Source: Pseudomonas sp. Leaf48
GTDB lineage: Bacteria; Pseudomonadota; Gammaproteobacteria; Pseudomonadales; Pseudomonadaceae
Assembly: GCF_001421885.1 (NCBI RefSeq)
Contig: NZ_LMLH01000028.1
Span: 628,162-681,946, forward strand
Length of the DNA stretch: 53,785 nt
Direction of reading: 5' to 3'
In this document: positions 1-7,892 of the stretch, one piece after another
Numbering within the stretch: position 1 is the first letter of the stretch
Layout of the letters: each line of letters begins with the position of its first letter
Notes under the pieces: generated by a model
Seen by the model: the letters and a program-made list of their open reading frames with translations, nothing else
What the model was told of the DNA's origin: nothing
The model's database searches: none
Translations under genes and position numbers: made by a program

Positions 1-8
1 AATCCTGT

Positions 9-91
9 GTCGAACTCAGGCTTTGAAAAGCTTGAAAACCGGCTCCGTATTGCGTCGAACTCAGCCTTTGAAAAGCTTGAAGATCGGCTCC
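9..91. repeat. two tandem copies of a 45-nt direct repeat
   Basis: The block beginning GTCGAACTCAG at 9 recurs at 54, so the period is 45 nt. The first 38 nt of the two copies differ at only about three positions. The repeat lies beyond the 3' end of urtA, where the next urt gene would be expected outside the window. One frame reads through both copies, but no start signal or known product was seen, so it is treated as an intergenic repeat. Confidence 0.7.
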
Positions 92-97
92 CTTTCC

Positions 98-121
98 CCC
101 TCTCCCCCCTGGGGGAGAGGG
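98..121 (-). terminator. GC hairpin after urtA
   Basis: CCCTCTCCCCC (98-108) pairs with GGGGGAGAGGG (111-121), leaving only two bases between the arms, so the top pairs must open. It sits about 50 nt beyond the urtA stop. There is no clean T run on the minus strand, so it may be an mRNA-stabilising or REP-like hairpin rather than a classical intrinsic terminator. The following TTGGGGTGAGGGGG tail resembles a widespread Pseudomonas intergenic element (from memory). Confidence 0.45.
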
Positions 122-170
122 TTGGGGTGAGGGGGTGGTTCTCAAGCCCGCCTCAAAACCCGAATTCGCC

Positions 171-1436
171 TCAGTTGCTCTTCACCGCATATTCCGGCTT
201 CTTGTCGTTACCCGGAATGAACGGGCTCCATGGCTGGGCACGGATCGGTCCCTCGGTCTGCCACACCACGTTGAACTGACCGTCGGCCTGGATCTCGCCG
301 ATCATCACCGGCTTGTGCAGGTGGTGGTTGGTCTTGTCCATGGTCAGGGTGTAACCGGACGGCGCAGCGAACGTCTGGCCGGCGAGGGCTTCGCGGACTT
401 TGTCGACGTCGGTGGATTTGGCTTTTTCCGCAGCCTGGGCCCACATATGGATACCCACGTAGGTGGCCTCCATCGGGTCGTTGGTCACCGCTTTATCGGC
501 ACCCGGCAGGTTGTGTTTCTTGGCGTAGGCTTTCCAGTCAGCGACGAATTTCTTGTTCGCCGGATTTTCCACCGACTCGAAGTAGTTCCACGCTGCCAGG
601 TTGCCCACCAATGGTTTGGTGTCGATGCCGCGCAGCTCTTCTTCACCCACCGAGAACGCCACGACCGGTACATCCGTAGCTTTCAAGCCCTGGTTGGCCA
701 GCTCTTTATAGAACGGCACATTGGAGTCGCCGTTGACCGTGGAAATAACGGCAGTCTTGCCGCCCGCCGAGAACTTCTTGATGTTGGCAACGATGGTCTG
801 GTAATCGCTGTGACCGAACGGCGTGTAAACCTCTTCGATGTCCTTGTCGGCCACGCCTTTGGAGTGCAGGAACGAACGCAGAATCTTGTTGGTGGTGCGC
901 GGGTAGACGTAGTCGGTGCCAAGCAGGAAATAGCGTTTGGCGCTGCCACCTTCTTCGCTCATCAGGTATTCCACCGCCGGGATCGCTTGCTGGTTCGGTG
1001 CGGCACCGGTGTAGAACACGTTCGGCGACATCTCTTCACCTTCGTATTGCACCGGGTAGAACAGCAGGCCGTTGAGTTCTTCAAACACCGGCAGCACCGA
1101 CTTACGCGACACCGAAGTCCAGCAGCCGAACACCACAGCGACCTTGTCCTGGGTCAGCAACTGTCGGCCCTTCTCGGCGAACAGGGGCCAGTTCGATGCA
1201 GGGTCCACGACTACCGGTTCGAGCATCTTGCCGTTCACACCGCCCTTGGCGTTGATTTCGTCGATGGTCATCAAGGCCATGTCCTTGAGCGACGTCTCGG
1301 AGATCGCCATGGTCCCGGACAGGGAGTGCAGGATGCCGACCTTGATGGTCTCAGCAGCCTGGACGGTCCAGGTCATACCCATGGCGGCAATGCTTGCCGA
1401 TAGTGTGAAAGCCTTGATCAAGCTGCGACGCTTCAT
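171..1436 (-). CDS. urtA: urea ABC transporter substrate-binding protein UrtA
   Basis: The 421-residue periplasmic binding protein captures urea (or short amides) for a high-affinity ABC importer. The N-terminus MKRRSLIKAFTL plus a hydrophobic stretch ending near TVQAAE (about residue 28) is an export signal. The mature start KVGILHSLSGTMAISETSLKDMALM is typical of UrtA/AmiC-type type I binding proteins, and the length matches the family. The ATG has a GGAG motif about 8 nt upstream. The permease and ATPase genes urtBCDE would lie left of the window on the same strand, but only repeats remain before the edge. Family regulation is usually by nitrogen status (NtrC, sigma-54); no clear sigma-54 promoter was found upstream. 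The UrtA call is firm; urea specificity is inferred from similarity. Confidence 0.93.
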   Translation of the reverse strand: MKRRSLIKAFTLSASIAAMGMTWTVQAAETIKVGILHSLSGTMAISETSLKDMALMTIDEINAKGGVNGKMLEPVVVDPASNWPLFAEKGRQLLTQDKVAVVFGCWTSVSRKSVLPVFEELNGLLFYPVQYEGEEMSPNVFYTGAAPNQQAIPAVEYLMSEEGGSAKRYFLLGTDYVYPRTTNKILRSFLHSKGVADKDIEEVYTPFGHSDYQTIVANIKKFSAGGKTAVISTVNGDSNVPFYKELANQGLKATDVPVVAFSVGEEELRGIDTKPLVGNLAAWNYFESVENPANKKFVADWKAYAKKHNLPGADKAVTNDPMEATYVGIHMWAQAAEKAKSTDVDKVREALAGQTFAAPSGYTLTMDKTNHHLHKPVMIGEIQADGQFNVVWQTEGPIRAQPWSPFIPGNDKKPEYAVKSN

Positions 1437-1639
1437 TGTGCGATCTCCATGAACTTGGAAGTTTTCTTGGTTGGCAGATGCGGACTACTGAAGGGTCTTT
1501 AGCAAGGGCTGTGCCCGGTCGGGAAAAGACAGGGAAATACCGTGCCAGAGCAGTTGTGCGGGGCGCTGGCGCACCATGAAGGGACGAGGTCGGGGCAGTG
1601 GTGCGAAGAGGTGCGCCACATTGGGGCGCAAGGTGTGCC

Positions 1640-1674
1640 TGCAGGAGCTGCCGCAGGTTGCGGCAGCTCCTGCA
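1640..1674. repeat. perfect 16-bp hairpin, REP-like
   Basis: TGCAGGAGCTGCCGCA (1640-1655) and its exact reverse complement (1659-1674) are separated by GGT. It lies between the stop of the PepSY gene and the start of urtA, both on the minus strand, so it can act as the 3' end of the copper operon. The AGGAGCTGCCGCAGG core resembles the Pseudomonas REP class. No T run follows on the minus strand. Confidence 0.6.
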
Positions 1675-1705
1675 CGTCAGAGGAGAGTTCGGGCGATCGC
1701 CTGCC

Positions 1706-3085
1706 TCATGAGGACGATGAGGTCGGTTCAGTTTGTCGGGTGAAGCGCGACAACAGCACCCGATCGAGCAGCCAGACCACCACCAGCGAAGCACCCACCA
1801 GCGGGAACGCTACCGCCAGGGCGAACATGATCACCATCGCGGTTTTCCATTTCGGCAGGTCGTGGCGCAGCGGCGGTACCCCGAACTTGCCTTGCGGGCG
1901 ACGCTTCCACCAGATCACCACGCCGCTGACGGCGCTGAGCAGAATCATCAGGCAAATCAGCAGCACGATAATCTGGTTTAACACGCCGAACATTTTGCCT
2001 TCGTGGAGCATCGCGCCAATCTCCGTGGCGCGTGCGACGGTCCCGTAATGCTCGAAGCGCACATCGGCAAGAACGTTGCCGGTGTACTGATCAACATGCA
2101 GGGTGGCGTCGTTGCGCGGGTCGTCGGCGAATACGGCGATGGTGAACACACCGGTCGCGGAGGTCGGCAAGGTGATGCTGTAGCCTGCTTCGACCTTGCG
2201 TTGGGTGGCGATGTTCTGCACGTCTTGCAGGCGGATGGTCGGCGCGGCCGGGCCGGCAGATGCAGCGTCGTGACCCATGTGTTCGGCATGGCCGCCGGAC
2301 ATTGGCATCGGTGTGTTTTCCATGGCCCATGGCACGGTCTGGCGCGTGGCGGTGTTGAGGCTGCGCGCCTCGACATCGGACTTGGGCACGTCATCCCACA
2401 TGGCGGCCGGGAAGGTGTTCCAGACTTCTGCATATTGCTTGCCCCAGAACCCGGTCCAGGTCATGCCGCTGAGCAGCATCACCAGCAGCAGGGATGCACC
2501 CCAGAACCCGGTCACAGCGTGCAGGTCACGCCACAGCACGCGACCGCGGCTGTTCAGGCGCGGCCACAAAATGCCAGCGGCCTGGCCGCGCGGCCACCAC
2601 AGGAACACGCCGGACACCACCAGCACAATGCCCCAACCGGCGGCCAGTTCGATCAGTCGATCACCCACGGTGCCGATCATCAGTTCGCCATGAATCGCCC
2701 GGGCAATGGCCTGCAGGTTTTTCTTCGCGTCTTGCTCGCCGAGAATGTCACCGTGGTAGGGGTCGACGAAAACGTTCAGCTCCTTGCCGGCGTCGAGGAC
2801 GACGAACTGCGCGCTGCGCTGCGTATTTACCGGTGGCAGGTACTGGCTGACCTGGCCCTGTGGATAAGCAGCTTTGACCCGTGTCAGCAGGTCATCGGCC
2901 GGCACAGTGTGATGTCCGGCCGGCACGTTGAACAGGCTGCTGTACATCAGCGAGTCGAGCTGCGGTTTGAACAGGTAGATGGTGCCGGTCAGGGCCAGCA
3001 TCACCATGAAAGGCGCGACGAATAACCCGGCATAGAAATGCCAGCGCCAGGCCATGTTGTAGAAATTCACTTTGGGCTGTTTCAT
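1706..3085 (-). CDS. PepSY-domain inner-membrane protein, last gene of copper cluster
   Basis: A 459-residue protein of the PepSY_TM (iron-regulated membrane protein) type, a family thought to bind heme and pass electrons for metal reduction. About five membrane spans are visible, near residues 18-38, 145-165, 194-214, 370-393 and 415-442, with PepSY-like periplasmic segments between. His16 (WHFYAG), His132 (IHGEL), His189 (DLHAV) and His361 (LHEGK) lie at membrane edges and are candidate heme ligands. An insert at 259-273 (MPMSGGHAEHMGHD) is Met/His-rich and suits copper binding. Start choice: ATG at 3085, with GGAG 8 nt upstream; a GTG at 3088 is equally spaced. It follows oprC on the same strand after a REP pair. 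A role in copper or iron reduction is inferred, not shown. Confidence 0.8.
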   Translation of the reverse strand: MKQPKVNFYNMAWRWHFYAGLFVAPFMVMLALTGTIYLFKPQLDSLMYSSLFNVPAGHHTVPADDLLTRVKAAYPQGQVSQYLPPVNTQRSAQFVVLDAGKELNVFVDPYHGDILGEQDAKKNLQAIARAIHGELMIGTVGDRLIELAAGWGIVLVVSGVFLWWPRGQAAGILWPRLNSRGRVLWRDLHAVTGFWGASLLLVMLLSGMTWTGFWGKQYAEVWNTFPAAMWDDVPKSDVEARSLNTATRQTVPWAMENTPMPMSGGHAEHMGHDAASAGPAAPTIRLQDVQNIATQRKVEAGYSITLPTSATGVFTIAVFADDPRNDATLHVDQYTGNVLADVRFEHYGTVARATEIGAMLHEGKMFGVLNQIIVLLICLMILLSAVSGVVIWWKRRPQGKFGVPPLRHDLPKWKTAMVIMFALAVAFPLVGASLVVVWLLDRVLLSRFTRQTEPTSSSS

Positions 3086-3122
3086 CACGTGTGCTCCGCT
3101 GTGGCGAAATCATTTATTGTTT

Positions 3123-3210
3123 AAAAAATCGCAGCCTCGTTTCACTCGACAGCTCCTACAGGGTGTACGGCGGTCCAATGTAGGAGCAGCCTGAGGCTGC
3201 GATCTTTTTT
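3123..3210. repeat. REP pair (inverted, T-tailed) between PepSY gene and oprC
   Basis: AAAAAATCGCAGCCTC (3123-3138) faces GAGGCTGCGATCTTTTTT (3193-3210), and inside them AGCTCCTACA faces TGTAGGAGC. The whole element can fold into one long hairpin with a T run on either strand. It lies just after the oprC stop, so it likely ends or attenuates transcription before the PepSY gene. Confidence 0.75.
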
Positions 3211-3214
3211 CTTG

Positions 3215-5332
3215 TCAGAAACTCATATCGACCTTGGTCCAGAGCGTGCGCCCCGGTTCCTTGATGGCTTGCGGGTCACTGGCCGGATAGCCGAAACCTG
3301 CGTTGCCGGCCAGGTTCAAATGCTCGGCGTAAGCCTTGCCGAACAGGTTGTCGACGCCACTGCTGACCTTCCAGTTTTTGTTGATCCGCCAGGCACCGTT
3401 GAGGGAGAACACGCCGAAACCCGGCGTCTTGTCGAAGTCCTTGCCGACTACGTTGCCCTTGTTCTGGTCGATACGGTTTTGCGCCGCGACCACTCTCCAC
3501 AGTGCCCCGGCGCTCCAGTTGTCTTCGCTGTAAGTCAGACCGAAACGCGCATCCAGGGGTGGCATCTGCGGCAAGGCGTTGCCATCGCTGCTGTTCTTGC
3601 CCCAGGCGTAGGCCAGGGTTGCATCGGCTTTCCAGTTGGCGGTCAGGTTGTAGGCCGCGCCCAGCTCGCCGCCCATGATTCGCGCGTCGATGTTCTGCGC
3701 TTGCGAGGTCGTACCCATCATCCCGGGGGTGTAGTCGAACAGGATGTAGTCGCGCACCTGGCCGATGTAACCCGAGGCCCAGGCTTCAAGGTCTGCGGTT
3801 TTGTATTGCAGGCCGAAATCAAGCTGAGTGGTTTTTTCCGGCTTGATCGAATCGAAGGCGTTCACTGAACCTGCGGGGCCGGAGTTAGGCGAAAACAGCT
3901 CCCAATAATCGGGAAAGCGCTGGCTGTGGCCGAGGCCTGCGTACAGGGTGGTCGGGCTGTCGGCCAGGTCGTGCTCGTAGCGGACGAAACCGCTCGGCAG
4001 GGTGTCGGCACGGGTGTCGTCGAGGGTCGGATTGGGCCGGGTCGACATTCCCGAGCCGAGTGTTTGCCGGTAATCCTTGGCCGAAGCGCGATCCAGGCGT
4101 GCGCCGCTGATCAAGCGGTCACGGTCGGCGGCGTACCAGGTCAGCTCGCTGAACACGCCGTAATTGTGAAAGTCGGCGTCCTTGGTGAAGGGCTGGTTTT
4201 TGTAGGTGTCGATGCCCATGGCACTGCGCTGGCGGTGTTCGTTGGTCTGCGCGTCGAGGCCGCTGATCAGTTGCACATCCGCCCAGCGCCAGGTGGCCTT
4301 GATCCGGGCACCCAGGGTGCGACGGTCGACGTTTGACGCCATGGGGCCGGCCATCATCCCGGTACCGGACGGCGTGCGCAGCGTGTAGTTGTCCATCACG
4401 TGATCGGCGTAGTTGTAGTAGACCTGCGCCTCGACCTTATCCAGCACGTCACCGATGTTCGATTGCTCGAAGCGCAGGCCAAGGCTCTCACGCAGGAACT
4501 GTGAGCCATCCATGCCGCGCCCGGCGTAACGCGCTTCGCCATCGCCCTTGCCGGCAGTCAGCTCCAGCAAGGTATCGGCGTTCGGGGTCCAGCCAACGGC
4601 AACGTCACCGTTCCATTTGTCGTAGCGCGACGGCACGGTGTCGTTGTTACCGTCCTGGTAATCGTCAGAGTGTGCGGTGTTGCCGATGACTCGCACGTAG
4701 CCCGACGGGCCGCCGGCGGCCGCATCAACGACTTTGTCGAAGCGGCCATTGGAGCCGGCCAGTACGCTGGCGTTTACCCGCGTGCCCAGTTCGCCGAAGT
4801 GTTCCGGTTCGCGGTCGAAGAGGACGGTGCCGGCCGAGGCGCCTGGTCCCCATAGAACTGATTGCGGGCCTTTGATCACGGTGAGCTGGTCGTAGGTTTC
4901 CGGCGAAATGTACGAGGTCGGGGCGTCCATGCGGCCTGGGCAGGCGCCCAGCAGCATGCTGCCGTTGGTGAGGATATTCAGGCGTGAGCCAAACATGCCG
5001 CGCAGCACCGGATCGCCATTGGTGCCGCCATTGCGCACCAGGGCGAAGCCCGGAATGGTTTTCAGATAATCACCGCCATCGCTGGCCGGTACCGGTTGGC
5101 GCGGGTCCTTGGGGTTGGTGACGATGGTCAGGGGTGAACTCGGAGCAATGGCGGTGATGACCGTCGGGCTCAGTTCTTCACTGTGAGCTGAATGGTCATC
5201 GGCCAGCGCAGATGGCGCCAGCAAGGCACCGCACAGGATCGCGGTGGCGTGCCTGAAACGAACACTGGATTCGTTCAGAGCTAAAGAGGCTTGGGCAATG
5301 CTCAAGCACGGGACAGCAGAAAACCTGGACAT
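3215..5332 (-). CDS. oprC: TonB-dependent copper receptor OprC
   Basis: A 705-residue outer-membrane receptor that imports copper with TonB energy. It shows a signal peptide (HATAILCGALLAPSALA), a plug beginning after the DDHSAHSEE segment, and a beta-barrel ending in the aromatic residue of DMSF, as outer-membrane proteins do. The copper-binding pair described for P. aeruginosa OprC, CxxxM plus HxM, is present as C131-P-G-R-M135 in the plug and H311-V-M313 in the barrel. Start: ATG at 5332 (MSRFSAV), preceded by GGA at 8 nt; ATG at 5344 (MEIV) is possible. The open frame continues to 5812, but that extension reads through the neighbouring gene in another frame and is rejected. It sits between the Met-rich protein and the PepSY gene. 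Confidence 0.93.
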   Translation of the reverse strand: MSRFSAVPCLSIAQASLALNESSVRFRHATAILCGALLAPSALADDHSAHSEELSPTVITAIAPSSPLTIVTNPKDPRQPVPASDGGDYLKTIPGFALVRNGGTNGDPVLRGMFGSRLNILTNGSMLLGACPGRMDAPTSYISPETYDQLTVIKGPQSVLWGPGASAGTVLFDREPEHFGELGTRVNASVLAGSNGRFDKVVDAAAGGPSGYVRVIGNTAHSDDYQDGNNDTVPSRYDKWNGDVAVGWTPNADTLLELTAGKGDGEARYAGRGMDGSQFLRESLGLRFEQSNIGDVLDKVEAQVYYNYADHVMDNYTLRTPSGTGMMAGPMASNVDRRTLGARIKATWRWADVQLISGLDAQTNEHRQRSAMGIDTYKNQPFTKDADFHNYGVFSELTWYAADRDRLISGARLDRASAKDYRQTLGSGMSTRPNPTLDDTRADTLPSGFVRYEHDLADSPTTLYAGLGHSQRFPDYWELFSPNSGPAGSVNAFDSIKPEKTTQLDFGLQYKTADLEAWASGYIGQVRDYILFDYTPGMMGTTSQAQNIDARIMGGELGAAYNLTANWKADATLAYAWGKNSSDGNALPQMPPLDARFGLTYSEDNWSAGALWRVVAAQNRIDQNKGNVVGKDFDKTPGFGVFSLNGAWRINKNWKVSSGVDNLFGKAYAEHLNLAGNAGFGYPASDPQAIKEPGRTLWTKVDMSF

Positions 5333-5418
5333 GACAATTTCCATCGAACATTCGTAAACGACACGGTCGGCAGCCTCGGGCTGTCTTCTCAACCGTGTGT
5401 GAAATCCGGAGTGGTTGT

Positions 5419-5877
5419 TTACGCGACGACGGGCGGGGCGCGGCTGCGGGCGCCAGGGAAGAAGGTTTGCCGGGCATGGCCCAAGTGAGGTGAGGGTGGG
5501 GTGAAGGTGTTGGCGTGCGCGATGGCGAACGTCGTGAAAGACTCGCCACCGGTGAGTGCCGGGCAGTTGAACAGCAGGCTGCAATAGCCACATTTTTCCC
5601 ACAGCGCATGATGCCCGGCTGCAGGTGGACAGTGTTCGGCGGCAGCTTGAGTGCCGTGGTCGGCGTGATCCATTGCCGCCATATCCATGCTCATGTCCAT
5701 GCTCATATCCATGGGCATGTTCATAGGCATGGGGGTGCGCGAATCCATCGGCATCGACTGAGAAATCAGCGGACCGATAAAGATCATCAGCATGGCGAAC
5801 AGGCTGATCCAACTGCCGCGTGTCAGGCTCAATGGCTGACGGACGGGCAAGGATCTGCTGGCGCTAAGCGGGCGCAT
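5419..5877 (-). CDS. Met/His/Cys-rich DUF2946-type protein of copper cluster
   Basis: A 152-residue protein with one N-terminal membrane segment (about 22-40), then a stretch at 42-69 in which nearly every second residue is Met (MPMNMPMDMSMDMSMDM), followed by His-rich MDHADHG. Cysteines at 83, 96, 99 and 105 (the KCGYC and NCPAL motifs) and the C-terminal layout fit the DUF2946 family found next to pcuC and oprC in pseudomonads. Methionine runs of this type bind Cu(I) in copper carriers such as CopA-like and Ctr proteins, so a periplasmic copper-handling role is inferred. The stop of pcuC is 21 nt upstream and oprC begins about 90 nt downstream, so it is probably co-transcribed. ATG 5877 is the only start that keeps the membrane anchor. 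Confidence 0.75.
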   Translation of the reverse strand: MRPLSASRSLPVRQPLSLTRGSWISLFAMLMIFIGPLISQSMPMDSRTPMPMNMPMDMSMDMSMDMAAMDHADHGTQAAAEHCPPAAGHHALWEKCGYCSLLFNCPALTGGESFTTFAIAHANTFTPPSPHLGHARQTFFPGARSRAPPVVA

Positions 5878-5898
5878 GGGCGGCTTTGACTCAGGCGA

Positions 5899-6378
5899 TT
5901 ACGGGTTGTGTACGTGCGCTTGCACGCTATCCGGTGCCTGCTTGCGCACCACAACTTCGACCGTCACGTCACCGGCCTTCTCGAAGTGCAGGGTCAATGG
6001 AAAGTGCTTGCCGTCACTGAGCAGGCTGCGGTCTTTGAGATTCACCAACATCACGTGGTAAGCCATCGGCGCGAAAGTGACTTCGCCGCCCGCAGGGATT
6101 TGCACGCTGGTTACCGGCTGCATTTTCATCAGGTCGTTGTGCATCACATGCTCGTGCAGCTGAGCTTCGCCGGAAACCGGCGAGTCGACGCTGAGCAGAC
6201 GGTCGGCAGCGTTGCCTTGGTTGTGGATGACGAAATAGGCAGCCACGGTCGGTGCGTTAGGCGGCAACTCCTGGGACCAGGGGGTGGCGATTTCCAGTGC
6301 GCCGACCTTGTATTCGTCGGCATTGGCAAAGCAGGCAGGCAGCAGCAAGGCGGCCAGGACGATGAGTTTGTTCAACAT
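5899..6378 (-). CDS. pcuC: periplasmic copper chaperone PCu(A)C
   Basis: A 159-residue exported protein (signal MLNKLIVLAALLLPACFANA) of the PCu(A)C family, which binds Cu(I) in the periplasm and helps load copper into cytochrome oxidase. The family's H-x10-M-x21-H-x-M site is exact: His75, Met86, His108, Met110. A His-containing tail (QAHVHNP) adds possible ligands. The ATG at 6378 has GGAG 7 nt upstream. It lies between two DUF2946-type genes and upstream of oprC on the same strand, consistent with one copper-uptake operon. Confidence 0.92.
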   Translation of the reverse strand: MLNKLIVLAALLLPACFANADEYKVGALEIATPWSQELPPNAPTVAAYFVIHNQGNAADRLLSVDSPVSGEAQLHEHVMHNDLMKMQPVTSVQIPAGGEVTFAPMAYHVMLVNLKDRSLLSDGKHFPLTLHFEKAGDVTVEVVVRKQAPDSVQAHVHNP

Positions 6379-6426
6379 GGCAGTTCTCCAGGGCGATTCA
6401 GGACGCAGGTCAATTGCGAGAAAGAA

Positions 6427-6825
6427 TCACACCAGAGGAGACGCGCGGGGGTTGAGGCTCGGCCATTGCTGGCGCGGTGTCGGTGTATCGAGAGAAGCGG
6501 CGGGCAGGCTTCGATTGGATTCGAAACGGGCGAAATACAGTTGCGGTTCATGCCCGGGTAGCGCCACCAGCGCAGCGGAACCGGAGCAGCACCAGCAATG
6601 CTGCATGTTGGAGTGTTCGTCGCCTTGCGGGGCTTTCTGCCCGATATCGCCCAGGGAAATCGCCACCATCTTGGTGCCACCGGACGAACAGAAACTGCCC
6701 CACAACAATTGTTCGGCAGGCGCCTTGGCCGACTGCGCCATTGCTCCGGACATCGGCATGGCGAGCAGGTTGAACAGCACTGCGAAACAGGCTATCCAGG
6801 CAATTGCGAGCCGTTGTCGGGACAT
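6427..6825 (-). CDS. DUF2946 family protein, first gene of copper cluster
   Basis: A 132-residue protein with an N-terminal signal or membrane segment (about 5-30, ending SGAMAQS) and cysteines at 46, 77, 79 and 80 (the QHCWCCSG motif), as in the DUF2946 family. The function of this family is unknown; its constant association with copper genes and its Cys-rich motif suggest metal binding. The gene starts 48 nt before pcuC and is the first of the minus-strand series. A palindrome at 6849-6876 lies just upstream and may control the whole cluster. Confidence 0.78.
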   Translation of the reverse strand: MSRQRLAIAWIACFAVLFNLLAMPMSGAMAQSAKAPAEQLLWGSFCSSGGTKMVAISLGDIGQKAPQGDEHSNMQHCWCCSGSAALVALPGHEPQLYFARFESNRSLPAASLDTPTPRQQWPSLNPRASPLV

Positions 6826-6848
6826 GGGACAAATCCGGTTGGGTGAGC

Positions 6849-6876
6849 GATCAGGCGCGGGCTATTTAGCCTGATC
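6849..6876 (-). promoter_or_regulatory. palindrome over a -10-like box upstream of copper cluster
   Basis: GATCAGGC (6849-6856) and GCCTGATC (6869-6876) form a perfect 8-bp inverted repeat with a 12-nt spacer, 24 nt upstream of the first copper-cluster gene. On the minus strand the spacer contains TAAATA, a possible -10 box, so a dimeric regulator bound here would block or position RNA polymerase. The regulator is unknown; it does not match a Fur box that I can recognise. Confidence 0.4.
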
Positions 6877-6922
6877 AAGGCCGATAAGTAAAAACACCGC
6901 GTGCGGTGTGGTGTCGCAGCGT

Positions 6923-7070
6923 TCAGAGAGCAACAGCATGCAATCGCAAACCCAACGCCTTCATCACTTTCATAATAGTCGCGAATTCCGGATTGCCAGT
7001 GCTGCTCAGCGCTTTGTACAGGCTTTCGCCTCGTTTTTGATTTGACTTGTGCAGCGATGCGCTTGACGAG
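6923..7070 (-). pseudogene. remnant of HTH addiction-module antitoxin gene
   Basis: The minus strand ending at the TGA 6923-6925 encodes RGESLYKALSSTGNPEFATI followed by MKVMKALGLRLHAVAL and stop. This is the C-terminal half of the HigA-like 'probable addiction module antidote' family (usual core RESLYKALS..GNPEFATV.KV..ALG.RLHA). Upstream the reading frame loses similarity: parts resembling the missing helix (LVKRIAAQVKSK) appear in another frame, suggesting a frameshift plus truncation. No start codon or partner toxin gene is present. The rest of the gap 6826-7163 holds only the copper-cluster promoter region. Confidence 0.65.
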
Positions 7071-7163
7071 ATCAGCGGGGGGCTGACTTTAGGGCTGGAA
7101 TCGTAGAGTCGATACCGGCTTTATCTGAAGGAGCTGTAGGAGAAGTCGAAAATTATGCAGGCA

Positions 7164-7892
7164 TCAAAAGCGATTCGATAGCGAGAGCGCTGCCAGCGCT
7201 TGCGCCACCGACTCAAACTCCCGTTCAACACTCGGCAATGGCGGCCGCTGCAGGACAATCACCGGCAGCCCACGCTCGCGCGCCACGTCCAGCTTCGGTT
7301 CGGTGGCGGCGCTGCCGCTGTTTTTGCTGATCAGCACGTCGATGTGGCGGCGTGCAAACAAGGCGCGTTCATCGTCGAGCAGGAAAGGCCCGCGGGCGCC
7401 GATCACTTCGCAGCGGGCGTTGCCGGGATAAACCTCCAGCGCGCGCAGGGTCCAGAATTGCTCAGGGGGGATTTCGTGCAGATGCTCCAGGGGTTCGCGA
7501 CCCAGGGTAAACAGTGGTCGACGGAAAGGTTTCAGGGCTTCGATCAGTTCGGCCCAATCCCTGACTTCTCGCCAGTCATCCCCCGTCCGGGCCTGCCACG
7601 CCGGACGCCGCAATGCCCAGCAGGGAATGCTGCTCAAGCGAGCGGCGGTTGCGGCGTTGTGGCTGATTTGCGCAGCGTAGGGATGAGTGGCATCGAGCAA
7701 CAGATCGATGCCTTCATCGCGAACAAACTGCGCCAGGCCTTCTGCACCACCATAGCCGCCTACGCGAACCTGGCACTGCAGATCCGTCGGTACCCGGCCG
7801 ACGCCGGCCAGGCTGTAGATATGCTGCGGCCCCAGCGTTCGGGCGATGGCCAGGGCTTCGGTCACACCGCCGAGCAACAAAATGCGCTTCAT
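7164..7892 (-). CDS. cobK: precorrin-6A reductase CobK
   Basis: A 242-residue enzyme that reduces a double bond of precorrin-6A using NADPH during corrin ring synthesis. The start MKRILLLGGVTEALAIARTL is the nucleotide-binding loop typical of CobK/CbiJ, and the GVGRVPTD, DATHPYA and ISKNSGSAATEPKLD segments are family signatures. Start: ATG at 7892, which overlaps the cbiD stop by ATGA; the open frame extends upstream into cbiD without a signal. It is the last gene of the operon cobL-cbiD-cobK. No terminator was found before the antitoxin remnant. Confidence 0.93.
   Translation of the reverse strand: MKRILLLGGVTEALAIARTLGPQHIYSLAGVGRVPTDLQCQVRVGGYGGAEGLAQFVRDEGIDLLLDATHPYAAQISHNAATAARLSSIPCWALRRPAWQARTGDDWREVRDWAELIEALKPFRRPLFTLGREPLEHLHEIPPEQFWTLRALEVYPGNARCEVIGARGPFLLDDERALFARRHIDVLISKNSGSAATEPKLDVARERGLPVIVLQRPPLPSVEREFESVAQALAALSLSNRF

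Noticed and set aside
9..91. CRISPR array
   Set aside because: Only two adjacent units with no unique spacers, and no cas genes.
7..279. 90-codon open frame over the 45-nt repeats
   Set aside because: It runs from the repeats through the hairpin and into the 3' end of urtA on the opposite strand; no support for translation.
5333..5812. N-terminal extension of oprC to 5812
   Set aside because: The extension reads over the Met-rich gene in another frame; the signal peptide and plug begin only after MSRFSAV.
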